A stretch of 64,000 bases of DNA, taken from contig NZ_CP116383.1 in the NCBI RefSeq assembly GCF_028201475.1, positions 1,612,001 through 1,676,000 of the forward strand, in the 5' to 3' direction. The position numbers and the translations under genes were made by a program. Below are positions 23,113 to 32,790 of this stretch, piece after piece; position 1 is the stretch's first letter, and every line of letters starts with the position of its first letter. The notes beneath the pieces are model-generated. The model had not been told where the DNA came from and searched no databases. It saw nothing but the letters and a program-made list of their open reading frames with translations. The stretch is from Vibrio sp. SCSIO 43137 (GTDB lineage Bacteria > Pseudomonadota > Gammaproteobacteria > Enterobacterales > Vibrionaceae).

Positions 23113-23481
23113 TTAATTTTTGTGCAGAATCGTCAAATAACGCTTTTCTGATGATAGCGAGAGTTGCAATGTAACCTGTTGAGATGTGAAATGAATGATT
23201 GTACGTTCCGCCGTCATTTTCACGACTCCTTCTCCAGACTCTATTTGAAGGTTTAGTCCGTCCTTTGAAACCATTTGATATGATGTATTCCCGGGCATAA
23301 TTTCATCAGGATTGAACGCTATTTTTTGCCCACCTACAGATATGTTGCATGGATTTGGAACAAAGCAAGCAACGTCTTCTTTCACATGTGTGATCGTTCT
23401 CCATGTAAATGCTGAAATCAACAGAGCCATCATGACGAGTATTTGCACTAAACGGGCTTTTGTCAGTTTTTCTGCGGCCAA
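23113..23481 (-). CDS. Conserved hypothetical membrane-anchored protein next to cbb3 oxidase
   Basis: 122 residues from a TTG start preceded by GGAGA (no internal ATG gives a sensible protein). There is one N-terminal membrane helix (about residues 11-27, QILVMMALLISAFTW) and a periplasmic domain. That domain has a two-Cys pair (ACFVPNPCNISVGG) and beta-rich sequence to the end. It is divergent from ccoN with 255 bases between. Position suggests a link to cytochrome oxidase or redox functions, but no family is recognised; the Cys pair could form a disulphide. Confidence 0.65.
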   Translation of the reverse strand: MAAEKLTKARLVQILVMMALLISAFTWRTITHVKEDVACFVPNPCNISVGGQKIAFNPDEIMPGNTSYQMVSKDGLNLQIESGEGVVKMTAERTIIHFTSQQVTLQLSLSSEKRYLTILHKN

Positions 23482-23736
23482 AATTTCTTTCTCCTGCTAC
23501 AAACTTCAAACTTTTAACAATAAATAGCTAAACATTGCAAAAATTGAAGGTTAAGCCGTTGTCATTAAAATGTTAAATCAATTATCATGACGTGTGAAAA
23601 TATCATTCCAAACAGTATTTTGATAGAACTTTCACTGTTTTTCACTGATTGTTTTGTCGCTTTGAGGAATGTATTACGACGTAAAGTCGAAAATTAGAAG
23701 TAAAGTAGTCATTTCAGAAAATTGGAAGCATAAAAA

Positions 23737-25164
23737 ATGAGCCAAGTACAACAGCTTGAGCACAACTATAACTATACAGTCGTCCGTCAATTCACCCTGG
23801 TAACCATACTTTGGGGAATTGTAGGTATGGCAGTTGGTGTGTTGATCGCTGCTCAGTTAGTTTGGCCACAGCTTAACTTTGATACGCCGTGGTTAACCTA
23901 TAGTAGATTACGCCCGCTACATACAAACGCCGTAATTTTTGCGTTTGGAACAAGCGCCCTTTTTGCAACATCTTATTATGTAGTGCAACGTACATGTCAG
24001 ACTCGCCTATTCGGTGGTGTTCTGGTCCCATTCACCTTCTGGGGTTGGCAGGCAATTATCCTGGCTGCTGCAATTACCCTTCCTCTTGGGTATACAACCA
24101 GTAAAGAGTACGCAGAGCTAGAGTGGCCTATCGATATCGCTATTGCTGTCGTATGGGTTGCTTATGCCGTAGTGTTCTTTGGAACATTAGTTAAGCGAAA
24201 AACCTCACACATCTATGTAGCGAACTGGTTCTTCGGTGCCTTTATCATTACCGTTGCTGTGCTACATATTATGAACAGTCTGGCGATTCCTGTTTCTCTG
24301 GGTAAATCTTACTCAGTGTATGCCGGTGCCGTCGATGCAATGGTTCAGTGGTGGTACGGACACAATGCGGTTGGCTTCCTGCTAACAGCGGGTTTCCTTG
24401 GTATGATGTACTATTTCGTACCTAAGCAAGCCGAACGTCCGGTTTACTCTTACCGTCTTTCTATCGTGCACTTCTGGGCCCTGATCGCTCTTTATATCTG
24501 GGCAGGCCCTCACCACCTTCACTACACAGCACTTCCTGACTGGACTCAGTCTCTTGGCATGGTGATGTCGCTGGTTCTGTTTGCTCCTTCATGGGGTGGT
24601 ATGATTAACGGTATTATGACGCTGTCTGGTGCATGGCATAAACTGCGTTATGACCCAATCCTTCGATTCCTGATCGTTTCACTATCTTTCTACGGCATGT
24701 CTACCTTTGAAGGTCCGATGATGTCGATTAAGACGGTCAACGCCCTATCCCACTACACTGACTGGACAATCGGTCACGTGCACTCTGGTGCTCTTGGTTG
24801 GGTTGCGATGGTTTCTATCGGTTCTGTTTACCATCTGATTCCGAAACTATTTGGTCAGGAAAGAATGTATTCAGTAAGCCTGATTAATGTTCACTTCTGG
24901 TTAGCGACAATAGGTACTGTTCTGTATATCGTTGCTATGTGGATCTCTGGTGTAATGCAAGGTCTGATGTGGCGTGCAGTGAATGCTGACGGTACTCTGA
25001 CTTATAGCTTTGTAGAGTCTGTACAGGCGTCATATCCGTTCTATACCGTACGCTTTATCGGTGGCTTTATATTCCTGTCAGGTATGTTCCTGATGGCGTA
25101 TAACGCATACAAAACAATTAATGCACCAAAAGATAGCCTGAAAGCTATCGAGCAACCGGCATAG
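23737..25164 (+). CDS. ccoN: cbb3-type cytochrome c oxidase subunit I
   Basis: 475 residues, about 12 membrane helices. CcoN is the catalytic subunit holding haem b and the haem b3-CuB centre where oxygen is reduced, with proton pumping. Metal-ligand His residues are visible: [10 protein letters not shown] near the start, [10 protein letters not shown], the paired His of [14 protein letters not shown], and [18 protein letters not shown] near the end. It opens the ccoNOQP operon, with ccoO 11 bases downstream. The 255-base upstream region shows no clear FNR box; an ArcA-like TGTTAAATCAATTA is present at about 23571. Confidence 0.97.
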   Translation: MSQVQQLEHNYNYTVVRQFTLVTILWGIVGMAVGVLIAAQLVWPQLNFDTPWLTYSRLRPLHTNAVIFAFGTSALFATSYYVVQRTCQTRLFGGVLVPFTFWGWQAIILAAAITLPLGYTTSKEYAELEWPIDIAIAVVWVAYAVVFFGTLVKRKTSHIYVANWFFGAFIITVAVLHIMNSLAIPVSLGKSYSVYAGAVDAMVQWWYGHNAVGFLLTAGFLGMMYYFVPKQAERPVYSYRLSIVHFWALIALYIWAGPHHLHYTALPDWTQSLGMVMSLVLFAPSWGGMINGIMTLSGAWHKLRYDPILRFLIVSLSFYGMSTFEGPMMSIKTVNALSHYTDWTIGHVHSGALGWVAMVSIGSVYHLIPKLFGQERMYSVSLINVHFWLATIGTVLYIVAMWISGVMQGLMWRAVNADGTLTYSFVESVQASYPFYTVRFIGGFIFLSGMFLMAYNAYKTINAPKDSLKAIEQPA

Positions 25165-25175
25165 GAGATTGATGA

Positions 25176-25796
25176 ATGAGTTCTAATTCAAATAATCGCC
25201 ACGAACTGGTTGAACGTAACGTAGGTTTGTTGGCAATTCTAATTGTTATCGTTATTAGCTTTGGTGCTCTGGTTGAGATCGTCCCTTTGATGTTCCAAAA
25301 ACAGACGAACCAACCGGTAGATAACCTTAAACCATATACTGCCCTGCAGATGGAAGGCCGCGATATTTATATTCGTGAAGGTTGTAACGTATGTCACAGC
25401 CAGATGATCCGTCCTTTCCGTGCAGAGACAGAACGTTATGGCCACTACTCTGTAGCTGGTGAAAGCGTTTGGGAACACCCGTTCCTGTGGGGCTCTAAGC
25501 GTACAGGTCCAGATCTGGCTCGTGTAGGCGGTCGTTATTCAGATGAATGGCATCGTGCTCACCTTATGGACCCACGTGCCTTGGTTCCTGAGTCAAACAT
25601 GCCTGCGTTCCCTTGGCTGGCTGAAAATGTTCTTGATGGAGAGCTGATCGAAGAGAAACTAACCGTGTTCCGTGATCAGTTTGGTGTTCCATATACAGAT
25701 GAACAGATTGCCAATGCTGAAGGCGAAGTTAAAGGCAAAACTGAGATGGAAGCGTTAATTGCGTATCTTCAATCTCTTGGTCACGCAATGAAGTAA
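25176..25796 (+). CDS. ccoO: cbb3-type cytochrome c oxidase mono-haem subunit II
   Basis: 206 residues. An N-terminal membrane anchor ([20 protein letters not shown]) precedes a periplasmic cytochrome c domain with the haem attachment motif CNVCH ([15 protein letters not shown]). A distal Met in SNMPAFPWL is the axial ligand. It passes electrons from CcoP to CcoN. Ribosome site AGGAG follows the ccoN stop. Length is normal. Confidence 0.96.
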   Translation: MSSNSNNRHELVERNVGLLAILIVIVISFGALVEIVPLMFQKQTNQPVDNLKPYTALQMEGRDIYIREGCNVCHSQMIRPFRAETERYGHYSVAGESVWEHPFLWGSKRTGPDLARVGGRYSDEWHRAHLMDPRALVPESNMPAFPWLAENVLDGELIEEKLTVFRDQFGVPYTDEQIANAEGEVKGKTEMEALIAYLQSLGHAMK

Positions 25797-25807
25797 GGAA
25801 GGCAAAA

Positions 25808-25984
25808 ATGACAATAGCAACTTTGCATTCAATCCTTACCGTTGCCGTATTTATTAGCTTTATCGGGATATTTTGGTGGGCGTTTAGCAAAAGCCGCAAA
25901 TCTCGTTTTGAAGAAGATGCTAATTTGGTATTCGCCGATGAGCAGACTTCTGCGACCAAGACAGACAAAGGAGTAAGCAACTAA
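25808..25984 (+). CDS. ccoQ: cbb3-type oxidase small subunit CcoQ
   Basis: 58 residues: one membrane helix (LHSILTVAVFISFIGIFWWAF) followed by a charged cytoplasmic tail. CcoQ stabilises the oxidase complex and influences its activity under changing oxygen. It starts 11 bases after ccoO, behind AAGGAAGG, and its TAA overlaps the ccoP ATG by one base. The position between ccoO and ccoP is diagnostic. Confidence 0.93.
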   Translation: MTIATLHSILTVAVFISFIGIFWWAFSKSRKSRFEEDANLVFADEQTSATKTDKGVSN

Positions 25985-26961
25985 TGACCTCGTTTTGGAG
26001 TATATGGATAATTGTAATTACGCTGGTTACTCTGATCTTCTGTGGAGTAATGCTTGTCTGGTGTCTTAAGGACAACATGGGCGTAGAAGACGGCGCAGAC
26101 ATGGGCCACGAGTATGATGGTATCCGTGAACTGAATAATCCACTACCTAAATGGTGGAGTTATCTGTTCATCAGTACTTTCATTTTCGCCGCTGTTTATC
26201 TGGCGCTATTCCCGGGTTTAGGTAACTTTAAAGGCTTTTTGGGCTGGACGAGTTCTGACCAACAGGTAATGAACCTTGAAGAGTCTCGTCGTTCCATCGA
26301 GAACTCTCAAAAGAACAAGCTGCTTGATGAATACGCAAAAGAGCTGGACGATGCCGACACCTATTTTGGTGAAGCATTTAACCGTTTAGCGTATAAGAAT
26401 GGCGGAACTGAACTTCGCTCTATACCTGAGATTGCTGCAGATCCTGAAGCATTCAAGGTTGGGCAGCGTCTGTTCCTGCAGAACTGTTCTCAGTGTCACG
26501 GTTCAGATGCCCGCGGACAGATCGGCTTCCCTAACCTGACGGACAACGCCTGGCTATACGGCGGTGAGCCGGAAGCTATCGTAACCACTATTATGAATGG
26601 CCGAATCGGTGCTATGCCTGCATGGCAGGAAGTACTTGGTGACCAAGGTGTTAAAGAGGTAGTTACTTATACTCTTAGCCTGTCCGGCCGTAGCGTAAAC
26701 GCTCGTGAAGCTGCCGCTGGTAAACAACGCTTCGTTGTTTGTGCTGCCTGTCACGGTACTGACGGTAAAGGTAACCCTGCTCTGGGTGCTCCGGATCTGA
26801 CGGATAATGTGTGGCTATTTGGTGATACACGTGCGGACGTAACAGCGACAGTTGTTAACGGTCGTCAGGGCGTTATGCCTGCGTGGAAAGACATTCTGGG
26901 CGAAGAAAAAGTTCAGCTTGTTTCAGCGTATGTCTGGGGTTTAAGCAACTCTGAGAAGTAA
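25984..26961 (+). CDS. ccoP: cbb3-type cytochrome c oxidase di-haem subunit III
   Basis: 325 residues. Two N-terminal membrane helices (about 4-27 and 57-76) are followed by two cytochrome c domains with haem motifs CSQCH (about 162) and CAACH (about 250). Each has a later Met ligand (GAMPAW and GVMPAW). CcoP accepts electrons from soluble cytochromes. The stop is followed by a strong hairpin terminator. Confidence 0.96.
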   Translation: MTSFWSIWIIVITLVTLIFCGVMLVWCLKDNMGVEDGADMGHEYDGIRELNNPLPKWWSYLFISTFIFAAVYLALFPGLGNFKGFLGWTSSDQQVMNLEESRRSIENSQKNKLLDEYAKELDDADTYFGEAFNRLAYKNGGTELRSIPEIAADPEAFKVGQRLFLQNCSQCHGSDARGQIGFPNLTDNAWLYGGEPEAIVTTIMNGRIGAMPAWQEVLGDQGVKEVVTYTLSLSGRSVNAREAAAGKQRFVVCAACHGTDGKGNPALGAPDLTDNVWLFGDTRADVTATVVNGRQGVMPAWKDILGEEKVQLVSAYVWGLSNSEK

Positions 26962-26966
26962 AAAAC

Positions 26967-27005
26967 AAAGCCAGTGATGGCCCTGTCGGGGCTGTTACTG
27001 GCTTT
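26967..27005 (+). terminator. Rho-independent terminator after ccoP
   Basis: AAAGCCAGT (26967-26975) pairs with ACTGGCTTT (26997-27005), with an inner GC-rich hairpin and a short T tract. It separates the structural oxidase genes from the assembly genes. Confidence 0.8.
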
Positions 27006-27042
27006 TTCGTACCACCCTCCCTTCAAGTAGTAGAGAACTCCT

Positions 27043-27522
27043 ATGATTAAGCCCTGGTATAAACAATTCTGGCCTTGGTTTCTGATCCTTCTTCCAACCT
27101 CTGTTGTAATCGCAAGTTTTTCAACTTTATATGTTTTTTCGAAAAACTCTGTATCATTGGTCGCTGAAGATTATTATAAGAAAGGCAAAGGTATTAACGT
27201 TGACCTTTCCAAGATGAAAGCAGCAAAAAGCCTCTCGCTTACTGCCTCAGTTGTTTCTGAAAACAACAGTATCGTGGTTCAGTTTGATAAAGGTGATTTA
27301 GAGTTTTACCCTGCCCTAAACATTACCTTTAGTCACCGTACACTGGCGGACAAAGATTTTAGTAAAACAGTAAGTTCTGACGCTAAAGGTCATTATAGAA
27401 TTATGATGGATGAAAAGATGACAGGCCCTTGGTTTGTTGAAGTTCAGCCACACTCAAAGGATTGGTTAATACAGGGCAAAGTCACTTTCCCTTCCGATGA
27501 GCCAACCATTCTGGACAACTAG
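27043..27522 (+). CDS. fixH: FixH-family protein, cbb3 oxidase assembly
   Basis: 159 residues. An N-terminal membrane helix (WPWFLILLPTSVVIASFSTLYVF), the typical AEDYYKKGKGINVD stretch, then a beta-rich periplasmic domain ending FVEVQPHSKDWLIQGKVTFP. FixH (CcoH-type) helps mature the cbb3 oxidase, probably together with the copper pump encoded 9 bases downstream. Position between ccoP and ccoI is conserved in Vibrio and related bacteria. Confidence 0.85.
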   Translation: MIKPWYKQFWPWFLILLPTSVVIASFSTLYVFSKNSVSLVAEDYYKKGKGINVDLSKMKAAKSLSLTASVVSENNSIVVQFDKGDLEFYPALNITFSHRTLADKDFSKTVSSDAKGHYRIMMDEKMTGPWFVEVQPHSKDWLIQGKVTFPSDEPTILDN

Positions 27523-27531
27523 GACAGCTCA

Positions 27532-29901
27532 ATGACTAAAACGTGTTATCACTGTGGTGAAGATGTACCAGAAGACACGAATCTGACAGTCGAAATATTC
27601 GAACAACCGAGAGACATGTGTTGTCCCGGTTGTCACGCCGTTGCTCAGACTATTGTTGATAGCGGCCTCGTCAGTTATTACCAATACAGAACCGAAACTG
27701 CAGAAAAAGCAGAGTTGGTTCCTGAGCAGCTACAATCTTTAATTAACTACGATAATGAAGATGTTCAGTCAGAGTTTGTCCGCAAAGATGAGTCAAGCTC
27801 TGAAGTTACCCTTTCCCTTGAAGGGGTAACTTGTGCTGCCTGCGCATGGTTAATCGAAAAGCAGGTCAATGATCAAAGCGGTGTTAACCGCATCAGGGTA
27901 AACACTACAACCAATCGCGCGATTCTTAACTGGAACGAAGACAAAACCAAGCTCAGTGAGCTTCTGTCTGTTATTCATAAACTGGGTTATAAAGCCGCCC
28001 CTTTTGAAGCCGACGCCCACGAAGCAACCTACCATGAATCAATGAAGCAGTACCTCTACCGCCTCGGTATAGCTGGTATTGCTACCATGCAAGTTATGAT
28101 GCTGGCCGTTGCACTCTACTTTGAAATCTTTGGCGATCTTGATGCAGAGTTTAAACAGTATCTCAGGGTGGTCAGCCTGATTTTCGCCACTCCGGTGCTT
28201 GTATACTCCGCCCTGCCTTTTTATTTAAATGCGTGGCGAAGTATAAGGGGCAAAACGCTGGGAATGGATGTTCCCGTTTCCATCGCACTTATTTTCGCCT
28301 ATAGCGCCAGTGTTATTGCCACGGTTCAGGAAAACGGAGAAGTGTTTTTCGAATCTGTCTCTATGTTTACCTTTTTCTTGTTGCTTGGCCGTTTTTTGGA
28401 AATGCGGGCAAGAAGAAAAGCCGCTGCTGCCAGTGCAAATCTGCTTAAGCTTATTCCGGCGATGGCCACTAAGCTAGGCGGAACTCAGGTGCCAGTGAGG
28501 GTACTAAAGAAAGGCGATCAGGTTAAAGTGCTGCCCGGTGAACATATCCCTGCTGATGGCTCTATTATTTCCGGCCGCATTCATGTTGACGAGTCCATGC
28601 TGACGGGAGAATCCATTCCTGTCGTTAAAACAGTGGGCGATTCAGTCTATGCAGGTAGTATCAATACTGATGAGTCTTTTGAGCTTGAGGTCACCAGCAG
28701 TAAAGCTGACTCTATGTTGGCTAAGATTGTCCGGCTGCAGGATGAAGCTCAAATGTCCAAGCCGAAAATTGCTGAACTAGCGGATGTCGTCGCGCGTTAT
28801 TTCGTTGCAGTGATTCTGGCAATCGCATTTTTTACCTGGTTGTACTGGCAGCAAACTAAGCCGGATGATGCTTTCTGGATTATGCTCTCTGTTCTGGTAG
28901 CAACCTGCCCTTGTGCTCTCTCACTTGCAACGCCGACGGCCATCACCTGTGCAACGTCCCGTATGGGCGATCTTGGTCTCTTACTGAGAAAGCCTCATGT
29001 GTTTGAAACCCTCTGTAAGGTAAATCATCTTGTTGTTGATAAAACGGGAACCCTGACAAAAGGTGAAATTGAAATTCAGTCTGTGCAGTGCTTTTCGTCC
29101 CTTTCTGAGCAAGAGTGCTTTGAAATTGCGGCTGCTCTTGAGAGCCATGCAAATCACCCTATTGCGGCTGCATTTAAAAAGCACGACAGCAAAGATACAA
29201 TAGCTACCGATGTAACCAATGTTATTGGCTCTGGTATTCAGGGACATATCAACGGACAGGTATGCAAAATAGGTAACGCCGGCTTTATTGGCCTTGATGA
29301 GCAGAGCTCCGCCAGTTCTTCAATATATCTCTCTGTTGACGGTGAGCATGTCGCTTCATTCAGTTACAGTGATCCTGTTCGGGAAGAGAGTGCGGAGTTT
29401 ATTCGTGAACTAAGAGATCTGGGCATTAAAGTGACCCTGCTGACCGGTGATAACCGTAGCAATGGGGAAAAGGTTGCCAACGAAGTCGGTATCACCAATA
29501 TAGTTGCTAATGCGTCTCCGCAGAGTAAGCTTGATTATCTAACATCTCTTGAGTCCGGTGATATTACTCTAATGATTGGTGATGGTATTAACGATGCCCC
29601 TACACTTTCAGGCGCTCATTTATCAGTGGCAATGGGAAGCGGAACCGATGTAGCAAAGGCGTCTGCGGATATGGTTTTACTGGGTGACAAGCTAAATAAA
29701 ATCAGCCTAGCCAGACAGATGGCATTGAAAACCCGTTCTATTATCAGACAAAATCTGGGTTGGGCTTTAGGCTATAACTTGTTGATCCTGCCACTCGCCG
29801 TTGCAGGTTACGTCGCTCCGTATATCGCGGTTGTGGGAATGTCTGCGAGTTCGATTATAGTAGTAACAAATTCTTTGAGGTTACTGAAAAAAGATGGCTA
29901 G
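27532..29901 (+). CDS. ccoI: Copper-translocating P-type ATPase CcoI for cbb3 oxidase maturation
   Basis: 789 residues. An N-terminal Cys-rich head (CYHCGED, CCPGCHA) is followed by a heavy-metal-binding domain with GVTCAACAWLIE. Membrane helices then frame the CPC copper channel motif (ATCPCALSLATPTAI). P-ATPase motifs: DKTGTLTKGE (phosphorylated Asp), the SHANHPIA-type HP motif, and GDGINDAPTLS. It moves copper across the membrane for the CuB site. Its last 8 bases overlap ccoS. Confidence 0.95.
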   Translation: MTKTCYHCGEDVPEDTNLTVEIFEQPRDMCCPGCHAVAQTIVDSGLVSYYQYRTETAEKAELVPEQLQSLINYDNEDVQSEFVRKDESSSEVTLSLEGVTCAACAWLIEKQVNDQSGVNRIRVNTTTNRAILNWNEDKTKLSELLSVIHKLGYKAAPFEADAHEATYHESMKQYLYRLGIAGIATMQVMMLAVALYFEIFGDLDAEFKQYLRVVSLIFATPVLVYSALPFYLNAWRSIRGKTLGMDVPVSIALIFAYSASVIATVQENGEVFFESVSMFTFFLLLGRFLEMRARRKAAAASANLLKLIPAMATKLGGTQVPVRVLKKGDQVKVLPGEHIPADGSIISGRIHVDESMLTGESIPVVKTVGDSVYAGSINTDESFELEVTSSKADSMLAKIVRLQDEAQMSKPKIAELADVVARYFVAVILAIAFFTWLYWQQTKPDDAFWIMLSVLVATCPCALSLATPTAITCATSRMGDLGLLLRKPHVFETLCKVNHLVVDKTGTLTKGEIEIQSVQCFSSLSEQECFEIAAALESHANHPIAAAFKKHDSKDTIATDVTNVIGSGIQGHINGQVCKIGNAGFIGLDEQSSASSSIYLSVDGEHVASFSYSDPVREESAEFIRELRDLGIKVTLLTGDNRSNGEKVANEVGITNIVANASPQSKLDYLTSLESGDITLMIGDGINDAPTLSGAHLSVAMGSGTDVAKASADMVLLGDKLNKISLARQMALKTRSIIRQNLGWALGYNLLILPLAVAGYVAPYIAVVGMSASSIIVVTNSLRLLKKDG

Positions 29902-30064
29902 TCTTTATATTCTGATCCCTATTGCAATCATTCTGGTATGTGTTGCTGTAGCGATATTTCTTTGGGCAGTAAAAAGCGAACAGTTTGAAGATCTTGAGCG
30001 ACAAGGTCACAGCATACTGTTTGACGAAGATGAGCGAGAGTCTGAAAACAAAGATGAACGTTGA
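29894..30064 (+). CDS. ccoS: cbb3 oxidase assembly protein CcoS
   Basis: 56 residues: one membrane helix (LYILIPIAIILVCVAVAIFLWAV) followed by KSEQFEDLERQGHSILFDED, the characteristic CcoS signature. CcoS is needed to put haem and copper into the oxidase. It starts inside the end of ccoI, so the two are translationally coupled, and it overlaps the next gene by 11 bases. Confidence 0.93.
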   Translation: MASLYILIPIAIILVCVAVAIFLWAVKSEQFEDLERQGHSILFDEDERESENKDER

Positions 30065-30725
30065 TTTTCTTGGCGCTTTTTTTATTGGGTTTCTGGGTGC
30101 AGCGCACTGTGTCGGCATGTGTGGAGGAATAGCCTCCGCAATGAGCCTGACGGCAGTTAATCCGTCTGGAAAGTTGCTCACTGTCTCTTTATATAATATC
30201 GGCCGTTTAACCAGCTATGCGCTGTTTGGACTGATTGTCGGCGGAGCCGTCTCTTCCGCTTCTGCCGTTATGACTGAAAATGCAGCCCTTAACTGGTTAA
30301 GGCTGCTCTCCGCTGTCGTTATGATTGTGCTGGCGTTATATTTAGGTAAGTGGTGGCAAGGCTTAATCTATATCGAAAAAAGCGGTCAGTGGTTGTGGAA
30401 GCTAATATCGCCACTGGCAAATAAGTTACTCCCCTTACGCTCTCCGTTACATGCTCTGCCTTTAGGTTTCCTCTGGGGTTGGCTACCGTGTGGTTTGGTT
30501 TACTCTACCATTACCTGGGCCGCGGTATCTGGTAGTGCTGTAAATGGTGCCTTAATTATGCTGGCATTCGGTCTGGGAACTTTGCCTTCAATGTTACTAG
30601 TCGGAGTAAGTGCAAGTTATGTTTCAGGCCTAAAAAACTCAGTCATTTTCCGTCAGGTCGGCGCAATGCTTCTGCTTGCATATGGAGTCTATGTCGCAGC
30701 CTCAACATTACCCCTGTTGACTTAA
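30054..30725 (+). CDS. SafE/TauE-like membrane protein of the cbb3 gene cluster
   Basis: 223 residues from ATG 30054 (30030 is an alternative). About six membrane helices. The conserved N-terminal block FFIGFLGAAHCVGMCGGIASA and the repeat LGFLWGWLPCGLVYST carry Cys residues that may handle copper. This family is annotated as sulfite exporter TauE/SafE and sits after ccoS in many gammaproteobacteria, where a role in copper supply or oxidase assembly is suspected. It is followed by the fnr promoter. Confidence 0.85.
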   Translation: MNVDFLGAFFIGFLGAAHCVGMCGGIASAMSLTAVNPSGKLLTVSLYNIGRLTSYALFGLIVGGAVSSASAVMTENAALNWLRLLSAVVMIVLALYLGKWWQGLIYIEKSGQWLWKLISPLANKLLPLRSPLHALPLGFLWGWLPCGLVYSTITWAAVSGSAVNGALIMLAFGLGTLPSMLLVGVSASYVSGLKNSVIFRQVGAMLLLAYGVYVAASTLPLLT

Positions 30726-30794
30726 CAAAATGTAACTTTTTGAATTATTCGCTGTTTATTTCGCTACCCTTTAATCTATAGCGATGCTAAAATA

Positions 30795-30808
30795 TTGATG
30801 TATATCAA
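30795..30808 (+). promoter_or_regulatory. FNR box in the fnr promoter
   Basis: TTGATGTATATCAA is a perfect match to TTGAT-N4-ATCAA. It lies 17 bases before the fnr start, a position that suits autorepression by FNR. Confidence 0.85.
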
Positions 30809-30825
30809 ATAGTGACTTGGAAGTT

Positions 30826-31575
30826 ATGATTTCAGAAAAACAAGCGACTAAGCGAATTCAATCTGGCGGATGTGCAATCCATTGTCAGGACTGCAGTATT
30901 TCGCAACTTTGTATTCCGTTTACCCTGAGTGAGTCTGAACTTGATCAGCTTGATCAGATTATCGAACGGAAAAAACCAATCCAGAAAGGTCAGGAGCTGT
31001 TCAAAGCCGGTGATGAACTGAAATCGCTGTATGCTATTCGTTCAGGAACCATCAAAAGCTACACCATTACAGAGCAGGGTGATGAGCAGATAACCGCTTT
31101 CCATCTGGCTGGTGACTTGGTCGGATTTGATGCCATTAACGGAAATTCACACCCCTCTTTTGCGCAAGCACTCGAAACTTCTATGGTATGTGAAATTCCT
31201 TATGAGATTCTTGATGACCTGTCCGGTAAAATGCCGAAACTGCGTCAGCAAATCATGCGCTTAATGAGCAGTGAAATTAAAGGCGATCAGGATATGATCC
31301 TGCTGCTTTCCAAAAAGAATGCAGAAGAGAGATTGGCCGCCTTCCTTTATAATCTGTCTACCCGCTTCTCTCAACGTGGTTTCAGCCCGAGAGAGTTTCG
31401 TCTTACAATGACACGTGGTGACATTGGTAACTACCTTGGCCTGACAGTAGAGACCATCAGTCGTCTGCTTGGTCGTTTCCAGAAGTCTGAAATTCTGAGT
31501 GTAAAAGGTAAGTACATCACTATCCTTGACCACGAAGAACTCAAAATCCTTGCAGGAATCTCTCCTGAAGAATAA
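30826..31575 (+). CDS. fnr: Oxygen-sensing global regulator FNR
   Basis: 249 residues from ATG 30826 (GGAAG close upstream; a TTG at 30817 is in frame). The N-terminus has the iron-sulfur cysteines in [14 protein letters not shown], with a further Cys in the sensor domain (SMVCEIPY). A cyclic-nucleotide-type sensor domain follows, then the CRP-family helix-turn-helix [20 protein letters not shown]. With a 4Fe-4S cluster it dimerises in anaerobiosis and controls respiratory genes. A perfect FNR box precedes it, and a terminator follows (31582-31604). Confidence 0.96.
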   Translation: MISEKQATKRIQSGGCAIHCQDCSISQLCIPFTLSESELDQLDQIIERKKPIQKGQELFKAGDELKSLYAIRSGTIKSYTITEQGDEQITAFHLAGDLVGFDAINGNSHPSFAQALETSMVCEIPYEILDDLSGKMPKLRQQIMRLMSSEIKGDQDMILLLSKKNAEERLAAFLYNLSTRFSQRGFSPREFRLTMTRGDIGNYLGLTVETISRLLGRFQKSEILSVKGKYITILDHEELKILAGISPEE

Positions 31576-31581
31576 TCAAAA

Positions 31582-31604
31582 AAGTGGCTCTTACTGAGCC
31601 ACTT
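31582..31604 (+). terminator. Rho-independent terminator after fnr
   Basis: AAGTGGCTC (31582-31590) pairs with GAGCCACTT (31596-31604) around a five-base loop. Confidence 0.75.
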
Positions 31605-31713
31605 CATATTTCTGCCTAAGCAAAATTCCTTTTTCTAAAAAATTCCAGTCAAATAAGCTACATTTAAATCAGAGATTAACTCTTTGGTTCTACTCCAAAA
31701 ACAGGGAGTGTTT

Positions 31714-32661
31714 ATGAGCATTTATAATAAAATATTAGTTGTTGCCGACGTAAACAATGAGTCACAACCAGCATTGGCGCGTGCAATGCAACTAGCCCGG
31801 AAAAGCGTTTCGAAAAGTCACATTACCCTATTCTTATCCATATACGACTTCTCTTATGAGATGACCTCTATGTTGTCGCTTAATGAACGAGATGCGATGA
31901 GAAAAGGTGTTATACAGCAACGTGAAGCATGGATGAGGGAAGTTGCCCAGCCTTATATCGATGACAGCGTTGAGTTTGATGTTAAAGTGGTATGGCACAA
32001 CCGTCCTTATGAAGCCATTATTGCTGAAGTGTTTGACGGTGCCCATGAAATACTTATCAAAGCGACCCGCAAACATGATGTGCTTGAATCCGTTATATTC
32101 ACCCCGACAGACTGGCATCTGTTGAGAAAATCTCCCTGCCCTGTGCTGCTAGTGAAAAATCATGAGTGGCCGGAAAATGGTAACGTAGTTGCCTCAGTCC
32201 ATGTTGGCTCAGAAAACCCTACCCATCTGGAGCTGAATGATTCTATTGTTGAGCAGACTCTGAATTTATGCAGAAGGCTTGATGCAACCCCTTATCTGGT
32301 TAATTGTTACCCTGTGACGCCAGCCAACATCACAATCGAGTTACCTGAGTTTGACCCTACCACCTACACAGATGCTGTGCGTGGGCATCATCTGAAGGAG
32401 ATGAAAGCACTGCGGCAGAAACATTCTATTGACGAGTCCAATACCCGTGTTGAACAAGGGTTGCCTGAAGACGTTATTCCTTCAATCGCCAATGAGCTGG
32501 AAGCCGGTCTTGTTATTTTAGGTACTACAGGCAGAACCGGAATGTCAGCGGTGTTTATCGGTAATACAGCTGAGCATGTCATCGATAAGATCAACTGCGA
32601 TATCCTTGCCCTGAAACCGGCCGGGTTTATCAGCCCACTCGATCCAAATCAGGCTTTATAA
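31714..32661 (+). CDS. uspE: Universal stress protein E
   Basis: 315 residues from ATG 31714 (GGGAG upstream). It has two tandem Usp domains: the first starts YNKILVVADVNNESQPALARA, and the second ends with the nucleotide-binding GTTGRTGMSAVFIGNTAEHVI. UspE is a cytoplasmic tandem-type stress protein made in starvation and low-oxygen growth. The fnr-uspE-ttcA order is conserved in Vibrio and enterobacteria. Its own terminator follows. Confidence 0.94.
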   Translation: MSIYNKILVVADVNNESQPALARAMQLARKSVSKSHITLFLSIYDFSYEMTSMLSLNERDAMRKGVIQQREAWMREVAQPYIDDSVEFDVKVVWHNRPYEAIIAEVFDGAHEILIKATRKHDVLESVIFTPTDWHLLRKSPCPVLLVKNHEWPENGNVVASVHVGSENPTHLELNDSIVEQTLNLCRRLDATPYLVNCYPVTPANITIELPEFDPTTYTDAVRGHHLKEMKALRQKHSIDESNTRVEQGLPEDVIPSIANELEAGLVILGTTGRTGMSAVFIGNTAEHVIDKINCDILALKPAGFISPLDPNQAL

Positions 32662-32689
32662 CCTTTACGTTAACAGGTTAAACAGACAG

Positions 32690-32717
32690 AAACCCTTAAG
32701 TATTTGCTTAAGGGTTT
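32690..32717 (+). terminator. Rho-independent terminator after uspE
   Basis: AAACCCTTAAG (32690-32700) pairs with CTTAAGGGTTT (32707-32717) and runs into a T tract. Confidence 0.8.
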
Positions 32718-32790
32718 TTTATCACTGGTATCCTTGGCAATTATCCGTATCATACGCAGTCTATTTTCAGATAGTAGACAGTTAAGATTT

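Noticed and set aside
23530..23736. Expected FNR box in the ccoN promoter
   Set aside because: I found no convincing TTGAT-N4-ATCAA; only weak half sites and an ArcA-like stretch, so no FNR site is claimed.
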